A stretch of DNA of 64,000 nucleotides from Clostridium cadaveris (GCF_020911725.1 NZ_CP076620.1:1988501-2052500), one strand, 5' to 3'. Counted from the first letter of the stretch, positions 1 to 8,838 are shown. Notes: generated by a model from the sequence alone, not told the origin. Numbers and translations: made by a program.

Positions 1-322
1 TACTGGTAGAAAGGTAAAAGGCACTATACACTGGGTATGTGATTATGATAAGGTTGAAGCTACTGTTAATCTTTACGACAAACTTATACTTGATGAAGAA
101 CTTTTACGTGATAGCTCAAAATCTTGGGAAGAAAAGCTTAATCCTGAATCTAAGATAACTTTAGATAAATGCTTTATAGAGCCATTTGTCAAAAATGCAA
201 AACCAGAGGATAAATTTCAGTTCATGCGTCATGGATACTTTTGTGTGGATAGAAAGGAAACAACTAGTGATAATTTAGTATTCAACAGAACTGTGTCTTT
301 AAAAGATAGCTTCAAAAAATAA
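1..322 (+). CDS. glnS: glutaminyl-tRNA synthetase, C-terminal fragment
   Basis: Only the last 106 codons are in the window (frame starts at base 2, TAA at 320-322); the 5' part lies before base 1. The fragment reads as the anticodon-binding beta-barrel of class I glutaminyl-tRNA synthetase. It carries the KVKGTIHWV strand early, EPFVKNAKPEDKFQFMRHGYFCVD in the middle (read here in parts) and an FNRTVSLKDSF end. The enzyme charges tRNA-Gln in the cytoplasm. A GlxRS-type paralogue is less likely, because KGTIHWV and the RxGYFxxD block are typical of the GlnRS C-domain. No obvious terminator follows; the next gene starts 117 bases on. Confidence 0.9.
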   Translation, partial: TGRKVKGTIHWVCDYDKVEATVNLYDKLILDEELLRDSSKSWEEKLNPESKITLDKCFIEPFVKNAKPEDKFQFMRHGYFCVDRKETTSDNLVFNRTVSLKDSFKK

Positions 323-390
323 TATAATTCTGTCATATCCTAAAAGAAAACTTTATAAATACATTAATACTATCATTTATTTTATTATTT

Positions 391-399
391 TGTTATAAT
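391..399 (+). promoter_or_regulatory. putative extended -10 promoter for the HNH-like gene
   Basis: TGT-TATAAT is an extended -10 element (TGN plus a perfect TATAAT) in the 117-base gap after glnS. No good -35 is seen at 17 bp, which is tolerable for an extended -10 promoter. Transcription would start near 406 and leave a leader of about 35 bases. Confidence 0.45.
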
Positions 400-439
400 G
401 ATTAAATGATATAAATAACACTCTAGTTAAGAGAAAGAG

Positions 440-1102
440 GTGCCCGATATAAATAATAATTATAAAAATACAAAGAATACATTTGAAATTAAAAATGGCG
501 TTGCTCTAATGACCATATTAAAAAAGGATGGAACTGAGCTTATTGCTAAGATAGATGAAGCTGACCTAGAAAAAGTACAAAGTGCTGGAACTTGGTTTGC
601 AGAATGGCATAAAGACTTTAATAGCTACTTAGTTCAAAATATAAGTTCTTCAAAGCTTAACAAGAAATCTAAGCCTTTAAAACAAAGTCTTCAAACAGTA
701 ATCATGGATACTGCTCCTTCTGCACCAATTAGACATATCAACAATGATACTTTAGATAATAGAAGATGTAATTTAGAGGTCTTTAAAAGAGATGCAGTAA
801 ATAAAACAGAAAAAATCAATGAAGATACCATTGCTATACTACTTATGGATAAGCACGGCAATGTTACTTCAAAGGCTTTGATTTCTGCTGAAGATTTAAG
901 TGAGGTTATAGTACCTGGATATACTTGGGTTAGTCATAAAGTAAACAATGAAATCTGCGTTGTAGCAAATACTCCAAGTGGTAGAATTCATTTAGACAAA
1001 ATTTTAATGAATCCTGCTGAAAATCAAAAGGTTCATCATATAAATCTTAATCCATTAGATAACAGAAGACATAATTTAGAACTAAATGAAATAGAAGAAT
1101 AG
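440..1102 (+). CDS. two-module HNH-endonuclease-like protein
   Basis: 220 residues from a GTG at 440. The purine-rich AGAAAGAGG abuts that GTG directly, so the true start may be the in-frame ATG at 509 (MTILKKDG). The protein is an internal duplication. Each half opens with a short beta-strand block (TILKKDGTELIAKIDEADLE in the first, AILLMDKHGNVTSKALISAE in the second) and a conserved TW. Each half closes with the HNH-type signature: IRHINNDTLDNRRCNLE near residues 97-113 and VHHINLNPLDNRRHNLE near 200-216. The xHINxxxLDNRRxNL motif is that of phage and homing-type HNH/AP2-like endonucleases. Those normally carry one copy, plus an upstream LHR segment that is poorly kept here. Whether it cuts DNA is unknown; a DNA-binding or degenerate nuclease role is equally possible. 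It stands alone between glnS and the convergent flagellar operon. Confidence 0.6.
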   Translation: MPDINNNYKNTKNTFEIKNGVALMTILKKDGTELIAKIDEADLEKVQSAGTWFAEWHKDFNSYLVQNISSSKLNKKSKPLKQSLQTVIMDTAPSAPIRHINNDTLDNRRCNLEVFKRDAVNKTEKINEDTIAILLMDKHGNVTSKALISAEDLSEVIVPGYTWVSHKVNNEICVVANTPSGRIHLDKILMNPAENQKVHHINLNPLDNRRHNLELNEIEE

Positions 1103-1106
1103 ATAT

Positions 1107-1147
1107 AAAAAAGGCTACATAGATTCTACATCTATATAGCCTTTTTA
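1107..1147. terminator. bidirectional terminator between convergent genes
   Basis: A-run, GGCTAcATAGAT stem, short loop, ATCTATaTAGCC, T-run. The hairpin is flanked by A6 on one side and T5 on the other. It can therefore end both the HNH-like gene from the left and the long fla operon from the right. Confidence 0.85.
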
Positions 1148-1150
1148 TAT

Positions 1151-1414
1151 CTATTTCAAAGTTTTAGCTAATTCATCTTGTTCTATCACATGAGTTATTT
1201 TTATTCCAAAATTCTGTTCTGCTACAATAACTTGTCCATAAGCTATTTTCTTATCATTTACTAATATTTCAACTTCTTGATTATCTAGTGTATCTAGCTC
1301 TATTATTGAGCCTTTTCCTAAATCTAAGATATCGTTCAAAGTCATTTTAGTTCTTCCTAAAACTACTGTGATTTCTATAGGTATATCTAGTATTCTAGCT
1401 ATTTTATCACTCAT
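1151..1414 (-). CDS. fliN: flagellar motor switch protein FliN
   Basis: 87 residues from the ATG at 1414, chosen because GGGGAG sits 7 bases upstream and the gene then follows the fliM stop (1416) without overlap; a longer reading from an upstream in-frame ATG would bury the ribosome site. It is a single SpoA/FliN C-terminal domain: ILDIPIEITVVLGRTKMTL, then LGKGSIIELD and the KKIAYGQVIV strand. FliN dimers build the lower C-ring of the switch with FliM. It is the last gene of the fla operon, straight before a strong terminator. It is not a FliY, since there is no CheC-type phosphatase domain. A second SpoA-only protein lies at 35245-35550. Confidence 0.9.
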   Translation of the reverse strand: MSDKIARILDIPIEITVVLGRTKMTLNDILDLGKGSIIELDTLDNQEVEILVNDKKIAYGQVIVAEQNFGIKITHVIEQDELAKTLK

Positions 1415-1415
1415 C

Positions 1416-2309
1416 TTATCTCTCCCCATCAATTATATCAGTTATTTCAACTGCTTTTTTTAATCCTAAAAGTCCCGGCTTTCCTTTATAAATTCCTGCA
1501 TCACCTAGGCTTATTTTTATATCTTCTCCAATTCGTTGATCCAAAAGTATTACATCGCCTTTTTCCAAATTAAGAAGATCATTTATGTTTACTTTTACAC
1601 TTCCAAGCTTTGCACATACATCAATATAAACATTCTTTACAGAATCAAATACTTCTTTAGAAAAAATATTTTTATCATCATCTGATGCTGGATTTACATT
1701 TCTATATTTATAAGAATTCACCAAGTCACCTACTACAGGCTCCATACTTTGATAAGGTATACAAAATCTTATATCTCCAAGTTTTTCAGTTCCTAATAAT
1801 GCATTTATTTTAGATTCAAATATTATATCTTTATTCTTTAATCGCTGATATTTTACAGCACTAGTATATATTTTTATAAGATTTATACTGTCATATTTAT
1901 AAGGTATATATAGTCTTTTTAAAAGACTATCAGCCAAATACTTAAATAATTCTAAGTCAATATTAGTAAGCTCCCTTTCTTTATTATCTACTTTACCGTC
2001 ACCTCCAAGTAAAAGGTCAACGATAGTTAAAACTATGCTTTTGTTTATAAATAAAGTCAAATTTTCTACTAAAGGATTTACATTATATTCTATTACTACA
2101 TTATCATTATCTAATTCTTCGATGAATTCACTATAAGTTTTTTGTCTAGATTTATCAACTACAAATTTGAAGTTTTCGCTTTTTGTTTCATATCCTATTT
2201 GCATATTTGAAGTTTTGCAGAATTCCTCACTCATGAGCATCAGATATCTTATATTTTCTATGGAAAACTTCTCCCTTTTCTTGAAGTCATATAATTTTAT
2301 ATCTTCCAT
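1416..2309 (-). CDS. fliM: flagellar motor switch protein FliM, lacking the N-terminal CheY-binding peptide
   Basis: 297 residues. The CheC-like middle domain runs from about residue 30 to 215, with the LLLGGDGK loop near 85, and a SpoA domain fills roughly 225-295 (VKVNINDLLNLEKGDVILLD). It forms the C-ring between FliG and FliN. The protein starts at IKLYDFKKREKFS, the point where other FliM proteins already have 30-45 residues behind them. The usual LSQxEIDALL peptide that binds CheY-P is absent. The start is firm: TAGGAG lies just ahead of ATG 2309 and the flgG stop is only 15 bases away. Either switching works by another route, or the motor does not switch on CheY-P. Confidence 0.93.
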   Translation of the reverse strand: MEDIKLYDFKKREKFSIENIRYLMLMSEEFCKTSNMQIGYETKSENFKFVVDKSRQKTYSEFIEELDNDNVVIEYNVNPLVENLTLFINKSIVLTIVDLLLGGDGKVDNKERELTNIDLELFKYLADSLLKRLYIPYKYDSINLIKIYTSAVKYQRLKNKDIIFESKINALLGTEKLGDIRFCIPYQSMEPVVGDLVNSYKYRNVNPASDDDKNIFSKEVFDSVKNVYIDVCAKLGSVKVNINDLLNLEKGDVILLDQRIGEDIKISLGDAGIYKGKPGLLGLKKAVEITDIIDGER

Positions 2310-2324
2310 AATTTTTATCTCCTA

Positions 2325-3086
2325 TTATCTTGATTGTAGATTATTTATCATTGACCACATATCATCAGCAACAGTTATTCCTTTGCTATTAAGTTGAAAT
2401 GACCTTTGTATTGATATAAGTTCAGTAAATTCTTCACCTATATTCACATTTGACATTTCACTATATCCTTGTATTATATTTGAGTCAGTTTGTACAAATA
2501 GTTCTGACTCAGGTCTTATTTGAAATAAACTATCACCTATAGATATAAAATCATTATTTCCATTAGAATTATACAAGTTTACTTTACCTACAAGATTGTC
2601 ATTCACAAATACCTCTCCTTGTTTATTTACAGTGAGATTATCTTTTGTTATTGATAGATTATCATAACTGTTTCCGCCATAAAATTGTATATCAAGCATG
2701 TTTCCTTTATCATCTACAATTTTACCCATTGCATCTATATTGAATTCTCCATTTCTTGTATAAACATAGGTGTTATCTGGCTTTAAAACCCTAAAAAACC
2801 CCTCTCCATCTATAGCAAGATTGCTCATAATCCCAGTAGATTTCAAGCTTCCTTGACTAAAATTTCTTATTGCATTTGTAGATTTAACTCCTGTGCCGTT
2901 GTTTATATCAAATGAATTTGTAGGATAAGACTGTCTGCTAAGAGTTTCTCTTATTAAATCTTGGAATTCTGTTTCCAATTTCTTGTATCCTGTTGTATTA
3001 GCATTTACAATGTTATTTGATATAGTATCCATTTTATTTTGTTTTGAACTCATACCTGATTTGCTTATATTTAATATGCCATACAT
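2325..3086 (-). CDS. flgG: flagellar distal rod protein FlgG family
   Basis: 253 residues. The N-terminus has the rod/hook signature SSKQNKMDTISNNIVNANTT and the C-terminus has SNVNIGEEFTELISIQRSFQ, the coiled-coil D0 pair of FlgF/FlgG/FlgE proteins. A central NLAIDGEGFFRV beta core is present. It is exported by the type III apparatus and polymerises as the distal rod. Together with the next gene upstream it forms the two-gene FlgF/FlgG pair (flhO/flhP in Bacillus nomenclature) that follows the sigma-28 gene in many clostridia. Which of the two is the true FlgG cannot be settled by eye. Confidence 0.85.
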   Translation of the reverse strand: MYGILNISKSGMSSKQNKMDTISNNIVNANTTGYKKLETEFQDLIRETLSRQSYPTNSFDINNGTGVKSTNAIRNFSQGSLKSTGIMSNLAIDGEGFFRVLKPDNTYVYTRNGEFNIDAMGKIVDDKGNMLDIQFYGGNSYDNLSITKDNLTVNKQGEVFVNDNLVGKVNLYNSNGNNDFISIGDSLFQIRPESELFVQTDSNIIQGYSEMSNVNIGEEFTELISIQRSFQLNSKGITVADDMWSMINNLQSR

Positions 3087-3097
3087 ACTGATTCCCC

Positions 3098-3871
3098 CTA
3101 TCTAACTGCCCCTATTTCACTGGCAATTTTACTTAACGTTGAATCCATAATTTGAACGACCTTTTGATTAGCTTCAAAAGCCCTCAAATTTGACATTAAA
3201 GCTGTAGTGACATCTATAATATCCACGTTTGATGTCTCTTTTGCTCTATTTTGTATATAATAATTTTTTGCCGGTATAGCATCATTTCCTTGAAATAAAT
3301 TTTCTCCTATTTTCTTTAAGTTGCCGTAATTCTCAAAATCAACTATATTGAATTTGTAAGTTGCATTAGAGTCTAAGAGCAAATTATTGTTGTTATCCAT
3401 AGAAATTTTTTGATTTCCTACATAAATCGGCTCTAAATTATTTGTTCTTTGATTTATTCCTAATACATTGTATCCCGATGTATTTACCAAGTAACCATTA
3501 CTGTTTACTTTAAAGATTCCATCTCGTGTGTATCGAATATTGCCTTCATTATCTCTTATAGTAAAAAATCCTTTTCCATTTATAGCAAAATCACTATCAT
3601 TTTCAGTACTTTTTATAATCCCTTGAGTATGATTTGTAACTACTTCATCTATAGACACCCCAGGATTCATTATTCCTAGTACCTGTGTCCTTCCCTCTCC
3701 ATTTATGTACATTTCATTATTATTAAGTAAAAGTTCATCAAAACTCTTATACATCATAGTCTCTGATTTATATCCTGTTGTATTTATATTTGCTATGTTG
3801 TTGGTTATTACTTTTTGATTTGCCTCTAAACTTATCATAGCTGATATTGATGAATACATACCTCTTAGCAT
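3098..3871 (-). CDS. flgF: flagellar rod protein, FlgF/FlgG family
   Basis: 257 residues with N-terminal SAMISLEANQKVITNNIANI and C-terminal SNVDIIDVTTALMSNLRAFE, typical of rod proteins. The DFAINGKGFFTIRD segment near residue 90 is the family beta core. It starts 12 bases after the fliA stop and ends 11 bases before flgG, so the trio is co-transcribed. I call it FlgF because it precedes flgG, but FlgG1-type naming would be equally fair. Confidence 0.8.
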   Translation of the reverse strand: MLRGMYSSISAMISLEANQKVITNNIANINTTGYKSETMMYKSFDELLLNNNEMYINGEGRTQVLGIMNPGVSIDEVVTNHTQGIIKSTENDSDFAINGKGFFTIRDNEGNIRYTRDGIFKVNSNGYLVNTSGYNVLGINQRTNNLEPIYVGNQKISMDNNNNLLLDSNATYKFNIVDFENYGNLKKIGENLFQGNDAIPAKNYYIQNRAKETSNVDIIDVTTALMSNLRAFEANQKVVQIMDSTLSKIASEIGAVR

Positions 3872-3883
3872 TACATTTCCTCC

Positions 3884-4600
3884 TTAAGCTATATTGTAAT
3901 TTAATTTCTTTATTACATTTCTTAAATTTACTATGGCTCTACTGTGGATTTGACATACTCTAGATTCAGATACTTCTAAAACTTTACCTATTTCTTTTAA
4001 AGAAAGTTCTTCATAATAATAAAGTGATAATACTAGTTTATCTTTTTCCTTCAGCATATCTATAGCTTTTGTAAGTATCTCTATCTTCTCCGATTCCTCT
4101 ACTATGTTAGTAGGAGACATTTCTTCAGTATCTTTTATTGTATCCATCAAACTGATATCATTATTTCCTTGAAAAATAACAGTATCAAGAGATGTGATAG
4201 TCATTGAGTAAATATCACTTTCTATTTTTCGTACATCATCTAGCGGTATCTTTAGATATTTTGATATTTCTCTTTCATTAGGTTCTCTCAATAAACTTAC
4301 CTGAAGTTCTTTAACTGCACTGTTATATTTATTTATATTAGCCATAGAATTTCTTGAAATCGGAGAGTTTCTTCTTATTTCATCTATTATATAAGAACGT
4401 ATTTTCAATGATGCATATGTTGAAAATTTACAATTTCTTGTTTCATCATATTTATTGGCAGCATCTATAAGTCCCATATTTCCGTAGCTTACTAAATCAT
4501 CAAAGTCTATTCCAAAATTATCAGTATAGTATTTTGATGCTATGTATTTTACTAACTTAAGGTTATCTAATATATATTTCTCTCTATCCTTTTCAATCAA
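3884..4600 (-). CDS. fliA: flagellar RNA polymerase sigma factor sigma-28
   Basis: 238 residues with sigma-70 region 2 at about 8-80 (LVKYIASKYY, then DLVSYGNMGLIDAANKYD), region 3 at about 85-150 and region 4 at about 175-230 ending in VSESRVCQIHSRAIVNLR. The layout and length fit the FliA/SigD/WhiG group. It directs RNA polymerase to the late flagellar promoters; three good sites occur in this window (36652-36679, 35142-35168, 29304-29330). It sits deep in the fla operon, after flhA, so its level should follow the c-di-GMP riboswitch 16 kb upstream. FlgM (34823-35101) is its anti-sigma factor. Confidence 0.95.
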   Translation of the reverse strand: MIEKDREKYILDNLKLVKYIASKYYTDNFGIDFDDLVSYGNMGLIDAANKYDETRNCKFSTYASLKIRSYIIDEIRRNSPISRNSMANINKYNSAVKELQVSLLREPNEREISKYLKIPLDDVRKIESDIYSMTITSLDTVIFQGNNDISLMDTIKDTEEMSPTNIVEESEKIEILTKAIDMLKEKDKLVLSLYYYEELSLKEIGKVLEVSESRVCQIHSRAIVNLRNVIKKLNYNIA

Positions 4601-4616
4601 TTTTGACTACCTCCTG

Positions 4617-6671
4617 CTATATATTAACTACTGCCTGTGCTCTTATCTGCACATCATTTGGTATTTCATTTAAAGATAGTATGGTGATGCTTGGGAACAC
4701 CATTTCCACTAACTTTCTAAATGGAGCTCTTATCTTTGGAGATACTAATATTATTGGTCTGTTATTATAAAAATCTACTCTTTCAGTTATTTCTTTTATA
4801 CTTCTGAATATCTTGTTTGTACTTTCAGGATCCACCGCTGGATAAGTGCCATTCGTAGATTTTTGAAGGTTATTTGAAATAATCCTTTCTACTTCGTTTG
4901 ATAATGTAGATACTGTGATATAATTAGTCTCATCTACTAATTCTGAACATATGCTTTTGCTTAAAGCCATCCTTACATATTCAGTCAAAAGCTCTATATC
5001 TTTAGTATTAACTGCATTATCAGCCAAAGTCTCTAGTATTGTCACTCTGTCTTTAATAGAAACTTTTTCTCTAAGAAGATTTTGAAATACCTTTTGTACC
5101 TCACCTAATGTCATTAGATCAGGTATAAGCTCATCCACAATAACGCTGTACTTTTCTTTGGTTGCATCTATGATCTGTTTTACTTCTTCTCTTCCCATAA
5201 GTTCATGAGACTTTTCTTTTATTATTTCTAATAAATGCGTAACCAATATTGTAGATGGGTCTACAATAGTATACCCTCTTAGTTCTGCTTCTTCTGCATT
5301 GTCTTTATTTATCCAAACTGCTTCCAATCCGAAACTTGGCTCTATGGCCTTTATTCCTTCCATCTCAAGACCTAATCCCATAGGATCCATACATAAAAGC
5401 ATTGTTGGCATTAAATCATAAGTACTTACTTTATTCCCTCTTATCTTTATGCAATATTGATTTGGATTAAGCTGAAGATTATCCCGTATTCTTATAGGCT
5501 GAACTATTATTCCCATGTTTATAGCACATTGTCTTCTTATAGAAGCTATTCTTTGAAGAAGATCTCCACCATCACTTTCATCTGCTAAAGGTATAAGTCC
5601 ATATCCTATCTCAACTTCAAGAGGCTCCACATTCAAAAGTTCAGATACATCTTCAACCTCATTTATAGAATTTGTTTCTGGGGTAGATGTAACGGTATTT
5701 TCATCTTTGTTCTCCATTTTTTTCTCTTCATTTATTAAGGTTTTTCCTATAAGCATTGCTCCAACTCCAAGAGTAAAGAAGGCCATTTTAGGAAGTCCTG
5801 GTATAATTCCTAATACAAACAGAACGGCTCCTGTCATCATTATGGCTTTTGGAATTGATGTAAGCTGTTTTCCAGCTAGATTAGCGAAGCTGTCATCGCT
5901 AGCTGCCTTAGTTACTAAAATACCTGCTGAAGTTGATATAAGAAGAGCTGGAATCTGGCTTACAAGACCATCACCAATGGTAAGCCTTATAAAATTCTGT
6001 GCTGCTTCTGAAAAAGTCATTTTCATCATTACAACACCTATTATGATTCCGCCTATTATGTTTATAAGGGTTACTATTATTCCTGCTATAGCATCTCCTT
6101 TTACGAACTTAGATGCACCATCCATAGAACCATAAAAATCAGCTTCTTCTTGAAGATCTTTTCTTCTCTTTTTAGCTGTATTTTCATCAATCATTCCTGC
6201 GTTAAGATCAGCATCTATACTCATCTGTTTTCCAGGCATTGCATCTAGTGTAAATCTTGCCGAAACTTCCGATACTCTTCCAGAACCATTAGTTATTACT
6301 ACAAACTGAATTATAATTATTATAAGAAATATAATTATTCCAACTACATAATTTCCTCTTACAACAAAACTTCCAAAAGCTTCAATTACATTGCCTGCAT
6401 AGCCTTCACTAAGTATTAGCCTTGTTGAAGATATATTTAGTCCTAACCTAAAGAGCGTAGTTATCAGCAGTATTGTAGGAAAAATTGAAAGTTGAAGCAC
6501 ATTAGTTGAAAAAATTGTCATGAGTAGTATAAGAACTGATAAACTTATATTTAAAACTAATAATGCATCAAGAATAAATGGAGGCAGTGGTATTATTATC
6601 ATAAGAACTATTCCTATAACACCAAAACCTATTAATATGTCAAATCTATTTTTTATGCCTAGTTTTTTCAT
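4617..6671 (-). CDS. flhA: flagellar type III export gate protein FlhA
   Basis: 684 residues. The first 310 hold about eight membrane helices with the FHIPEP-family block FPTILLITTLFRLGLNISST and the cytoplasmic loop GRVSEVSARFTLDAMPGKQM. From about 350 comes the large cytosolic domain with its GYTIVDPSTILVTHLLEII and PxIRAPFRKLVE stretches. FlhA forms the nonameric ring that docks chaperone-substrate complexes and couples proton flow to export. It lies between flhB and fliA. Related loci usually have flhF and flhG between flhA and fliA; here only 16 bases separate them. Confidence 0.97.
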   Translation of the reverse strand: MKKLGIKNRFDILIGFGVIGIVLMIIIPLPPFILDALLVLNISLSVLILLMTIFSTNVLQLSIFPTILLITTLFRLGLNISSTRLILSEGYAGNVIEAFGSFVVRGNYVVGIIIFLIIIIIQFVVITNGSGRVSEVSARFTLDAMPGKQMSIDADLNAGMIDENTAKKRRKDLQEEADFYGSMDGASKFVKGDAIAGIIVTLINIIGGIIIGVVMMKMTFSEAAQNFIRLTIGDGLVSQIPALLISTSAGILVTKAASDDSFANLAGKQLTSIPKAIMMTGAVLFVLGIIPGLPKMAFFTLGVGAMLIGKTLINEEKKMENKDENTVTSTPETNSINEVEDVSELLNVEPLEVEIGYGLIPLADESDGGDLLQRIASIRRQCAINMGIIVQPIRIRDNLQLNPNQYCIKIRGNKVSTYDLMPTMLLCMDPMGLGLEMEGIKAIEPSFGLEAVWINKDNAEEAELRGYTIVDPSTILVTHLLEIIKEKSHELMGREEVKQIIDATKEKYSVIVDELIPDLMTLGEVQKVFQNLLREKVSIKDRVTILETLADNAVNTKDIELLTEYVRMALSKSICSELVDETNYITVSTLSNEVERIISNNLQKSTNGTYPAVDPESTNKIFRSIKEITERVDFYNNRPIILVSPKIRAPFRKLVEMVFPSITILSLNEIPNDVQIRAQAVVNI

Positions 6672-6681
6672 TCCTTTTCTC

Positions 6682-7749
6682 CTACCTGTTCTTTTTATAT
6701 CTATTTTTTATTTTGTATACAGCAACAAGCACTTGTGCTACTGCTTCATACATATCTCTTGGAACTTCTTCATCTACCTCTACTTCTTTATATATCATCC
6801 TAGCTAAAGGTTTATTTTCAATTATTGGAATATCATTTTCCTTTGCTATTTCTCTTATCTTCATAGCCAGTATGTCAGCTCCCTTTGCCACAACTATGGG
6901 TGCTGAATCCATATTTCTTTCATATTTTATTGCAATAGATAAATGGGTAGGGTTTGTTATTATAACTGTTGCTTCTTTTGCATTTTGAATCATTCTCTTT
7001 CCTGAAAGCTGTCTTTGCTTTTGCCTTATTTGAGATTTTATAAGAGGATCTCCCTCCATTTGTTTAAACTCTTCTTTTACTTCCTGTTTAGTCATTTTTA
7101 ATTTCTGCCTATGGGCATAAATTTGATATGCAAAATCTGCTGCTCCTAATACCACTGCAATGATTAAAGCTATGTTGAATAATTTTTTTATTATATCTAT
7201 TGCTGAATAGATAAGATATGGAAAATATACATCTTCTATCTTTAATATATTGAAATAATTATTTTTCACAAATGAATATCCTATATAAGACAAAACTACT
7301 AAAAGTATTGTATTCTTAAATAAACTAACTACTGCCTGTTGTGAAAACATATTTTTTAATCCATTAATAGGATTAAGCTTGGCAAATTTAGGCTTAATAG
7401 CTTCTTTACTAAACAGTAATCCGCTTTGTACCACATGAGATACAACTCCCAATACTAAAATTACCATTCCAAGAGGTAAAAAAACTTTTAAAAATGTATG
7501 AATACCGCTCTTAAATATTTCTCCTACTATATTTCCGCTAAGTTGATTTTTAAAATCTCTATTTAAAAATGAAGCTATAAATATCTTTAGACTTTTTATA
7601 GCGCTGTCTGACATTATGTAGATACATAAAACTGCTCCAGCAAGAGTAAATGCATTTGATAGTTCACGGCTCTTTACTACATTTCCTTTTTTCCGTTCAT
7701 CGTTTTTCTTTTTCTGGGTAGGTTGTTCTGTTTTATCTGAATTTGCCAA
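6682..7749 (-). CDS. flhB: flagellar export switch protein FlhB
   Basis: 355 residues from a TTG at 7749 preceded by GGGAGAGAG. Four membrane helices span roughly 30-215. The C-terminal cytosolic part contains the autocleavage motif NPTH (ATVIITNPTHLSIAIKYE), whose cleavage switches export from rod-hook to filament subunits. The N-terminus SDKTEQPTQKK is the usual FlhB start. Many clostridia carry a FliR-FlhB fusion. Here fliR ends in a TGA, 43 bases of spacer follow and flhB has its own ribosome site, so the two are separate proteins. Confidence 0.95.
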   Translation of the reverse strand: MANSDKTEQPTQKKKNDERKKGNVVKSRELSNAFTLAGAVLCIYIMSDSAIKSLKIFIASFLNRDFKNQLSGNIVGEIFKSGIHTFLKVFLPLGMVILVLGVVSHVVQSGLLFSKEAIKPKFAKLNPINGLKNMFSQQAVVSLFKNTILLVVLSYIGYSFVKNNYFNILKIEDVYFPYLIYSAIDIIKKLFNIALIIAVVLGAADFAYQIYAHRQKLKMTKQEVKEEFKQMEGDPLIKSQIRQKQRQLSGKRMIQNAKEATVIITNPTHLSIAIKYERNMDSAPIVVAKGADILAMKIREIAKENDIPIIENKPLARMIYKEVEVDEEVPRDMYEAVAQVLVAVYKIKNRYKKNR

Positions 7750-7792
7750 AGCTCTTCTCTCTCCCTTAGTTTCACATCAATAAAATTTTCAA

Positions 7793-8563
7793 TCATTTGA
7801 TTTTGAAAAATATATTTAAAAGCACTATAAAACTATCATTGAATACCAAAGTTCCACCTAAAACATCTTTTAAACTTCTAAATATATCATGTATTTGGTT
7901 TATCATAAAAGGCAATGTACCTATAAAAAACAAGATTCCTATAAGCATTTTAAGCGGCATACCTATTATCATTACATTAAGACCTGATATACTTCTTGAT
8001 ATTATTCCAGTCATCAAATCCGTTATAACAAGTATAAGAACTATTGGACTTGCTACTTTCATACCTATAATAAAATATTCTATAAATACTTTGAGTATAT
8101 AAGACATGTTGTAGCTTATTATAGAATAGCCCATAGGTATAATTTCAAAGCTTTGTTGTATTGAGTTTATTAATATGTGGTGAGCATTTAAGGAAAAAAA
8201 TACAGTTACTCCAATAAAATATATTAGATTTTCCATAAAGGTAGCTTGGCTTTCAGTATTAGGATCGTAAGTGCTTGCCATAGATAATCCTATTTGGTTA
8301 TCTATTAATTTTCCAGCTATCTTAAGGCTATAAAAACATATGCTAACTATATATCCTAAAATAAGTCCATTGATTGTTTCGGTTGCTGCGTATTTTATAA
8401 GTTCGTAGGAATTCGCTATAGATATGTCCAACTCTACATTAATTCCTATTAAAAGAGCTAATAATATTGAAAAACTCACTTTGAAAACTCTTGGTGTGGC
8501 TTTTGGAAAAATTACATTAGCCGCTAAAAAAAATGCAGTTATTCTAAAAAAAACATATATCAT
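7793..8563 (-). CDS. fliR: flagellar export gate protein FliR
   Basis: 256 residues of almost continuous hydrophobic helices, including GLILGYIVSICFYSLKIAGK and DNQIGLSMASTYDP (typical FliR), and SGLNVMIIGMPLKMLIG near 200. FliR joins FliP and FliQ in the helical export gate core. It starts 5 bases after the fliQ stop and ends in TGA 43 bases before the flhB start. The spacer holds the flhB ribosome site. Confidence 0.93.
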   Translation of the reverse strand: MIYVFFRITAFFLAANVIFPKATPRVFKVSFSILLALLIGINVELDISIANSYELIKYAATETINGLILGYIVSICFYSLKIAGKLIDNQIGLSMASTYDPNTESQATFMENLIYFIGVTVFFSLNAHHILINSIQQSFEIIPMGYSIISYNMSYILKVFIEYFIIGMKVASPIVLILVITDLMTGIISRSISGLNVMIIGMPLKMLIGILFFIGTLPFMINQIHDIFRSLKDVLGGTLVFNDSFIVLLNIFFKIK

Positions 8564-8568
8564 TATCT

Positions 8569-8838
8569 TTACTTAGTTATGGTTGAAACCATATTAAATA
8601 ATTCAGTAGTAAGAATAACTAATTTGTTTAACATCCAAGGGCCTCCAATAACAAGAACTAATATTATTACTATAAGCTTTGGCACAAAAGTCAAAGTCTG
8701 CTCTTGTATTTGAGTTGTTGCTTGAAATACACTTATTATAAGACCGACTAATAATGAAACTATTAGAATTGGACCTGCCACCATAATCCCTGCTATTAAT
8801 GCCTTTTTTATTACTGTCATTATTACCATTTCACTCAT
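8569..8838 (-). CDS. fliQ: flagellar export gate protein FliQ
   Basis: 89 residues from ATG 8838, which has AGGAG upstream; an in-frame upstream extension would overlap fliP and add non-family residues. There are two membrane helices (about 15-40 and 50-75). The LIVSLLVGLIISVFQATTQI block with the following QEQTLTFVPK is diagnostic for FliQ. It is part of the FliP5-FliQ4-FliR1 gate. Confidence 0.95.
   Translation of the reverse strand: MSEMVIMTVIKKALIAGIMVAGPILIVSLLVGLIISVFQATTQIQEQTLTFVPKLIVIILVLVIGGPWMLNKLVILTTELFNMVSTITK

Noticed and set aside
5707-6135. Plus-strand frames opposite flagellar genes such as flhA
   Set aside because: They lie wholly inside well-supported minus-strand genes and have no ribosome sites or family motifs.
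7741-7800. fliR-flhB boundary as a frameshifted fusion gene
   Set aside because: flhB has its own ribosome site and usual N-terminus, so two separate genes explain it better than a broken fusion.
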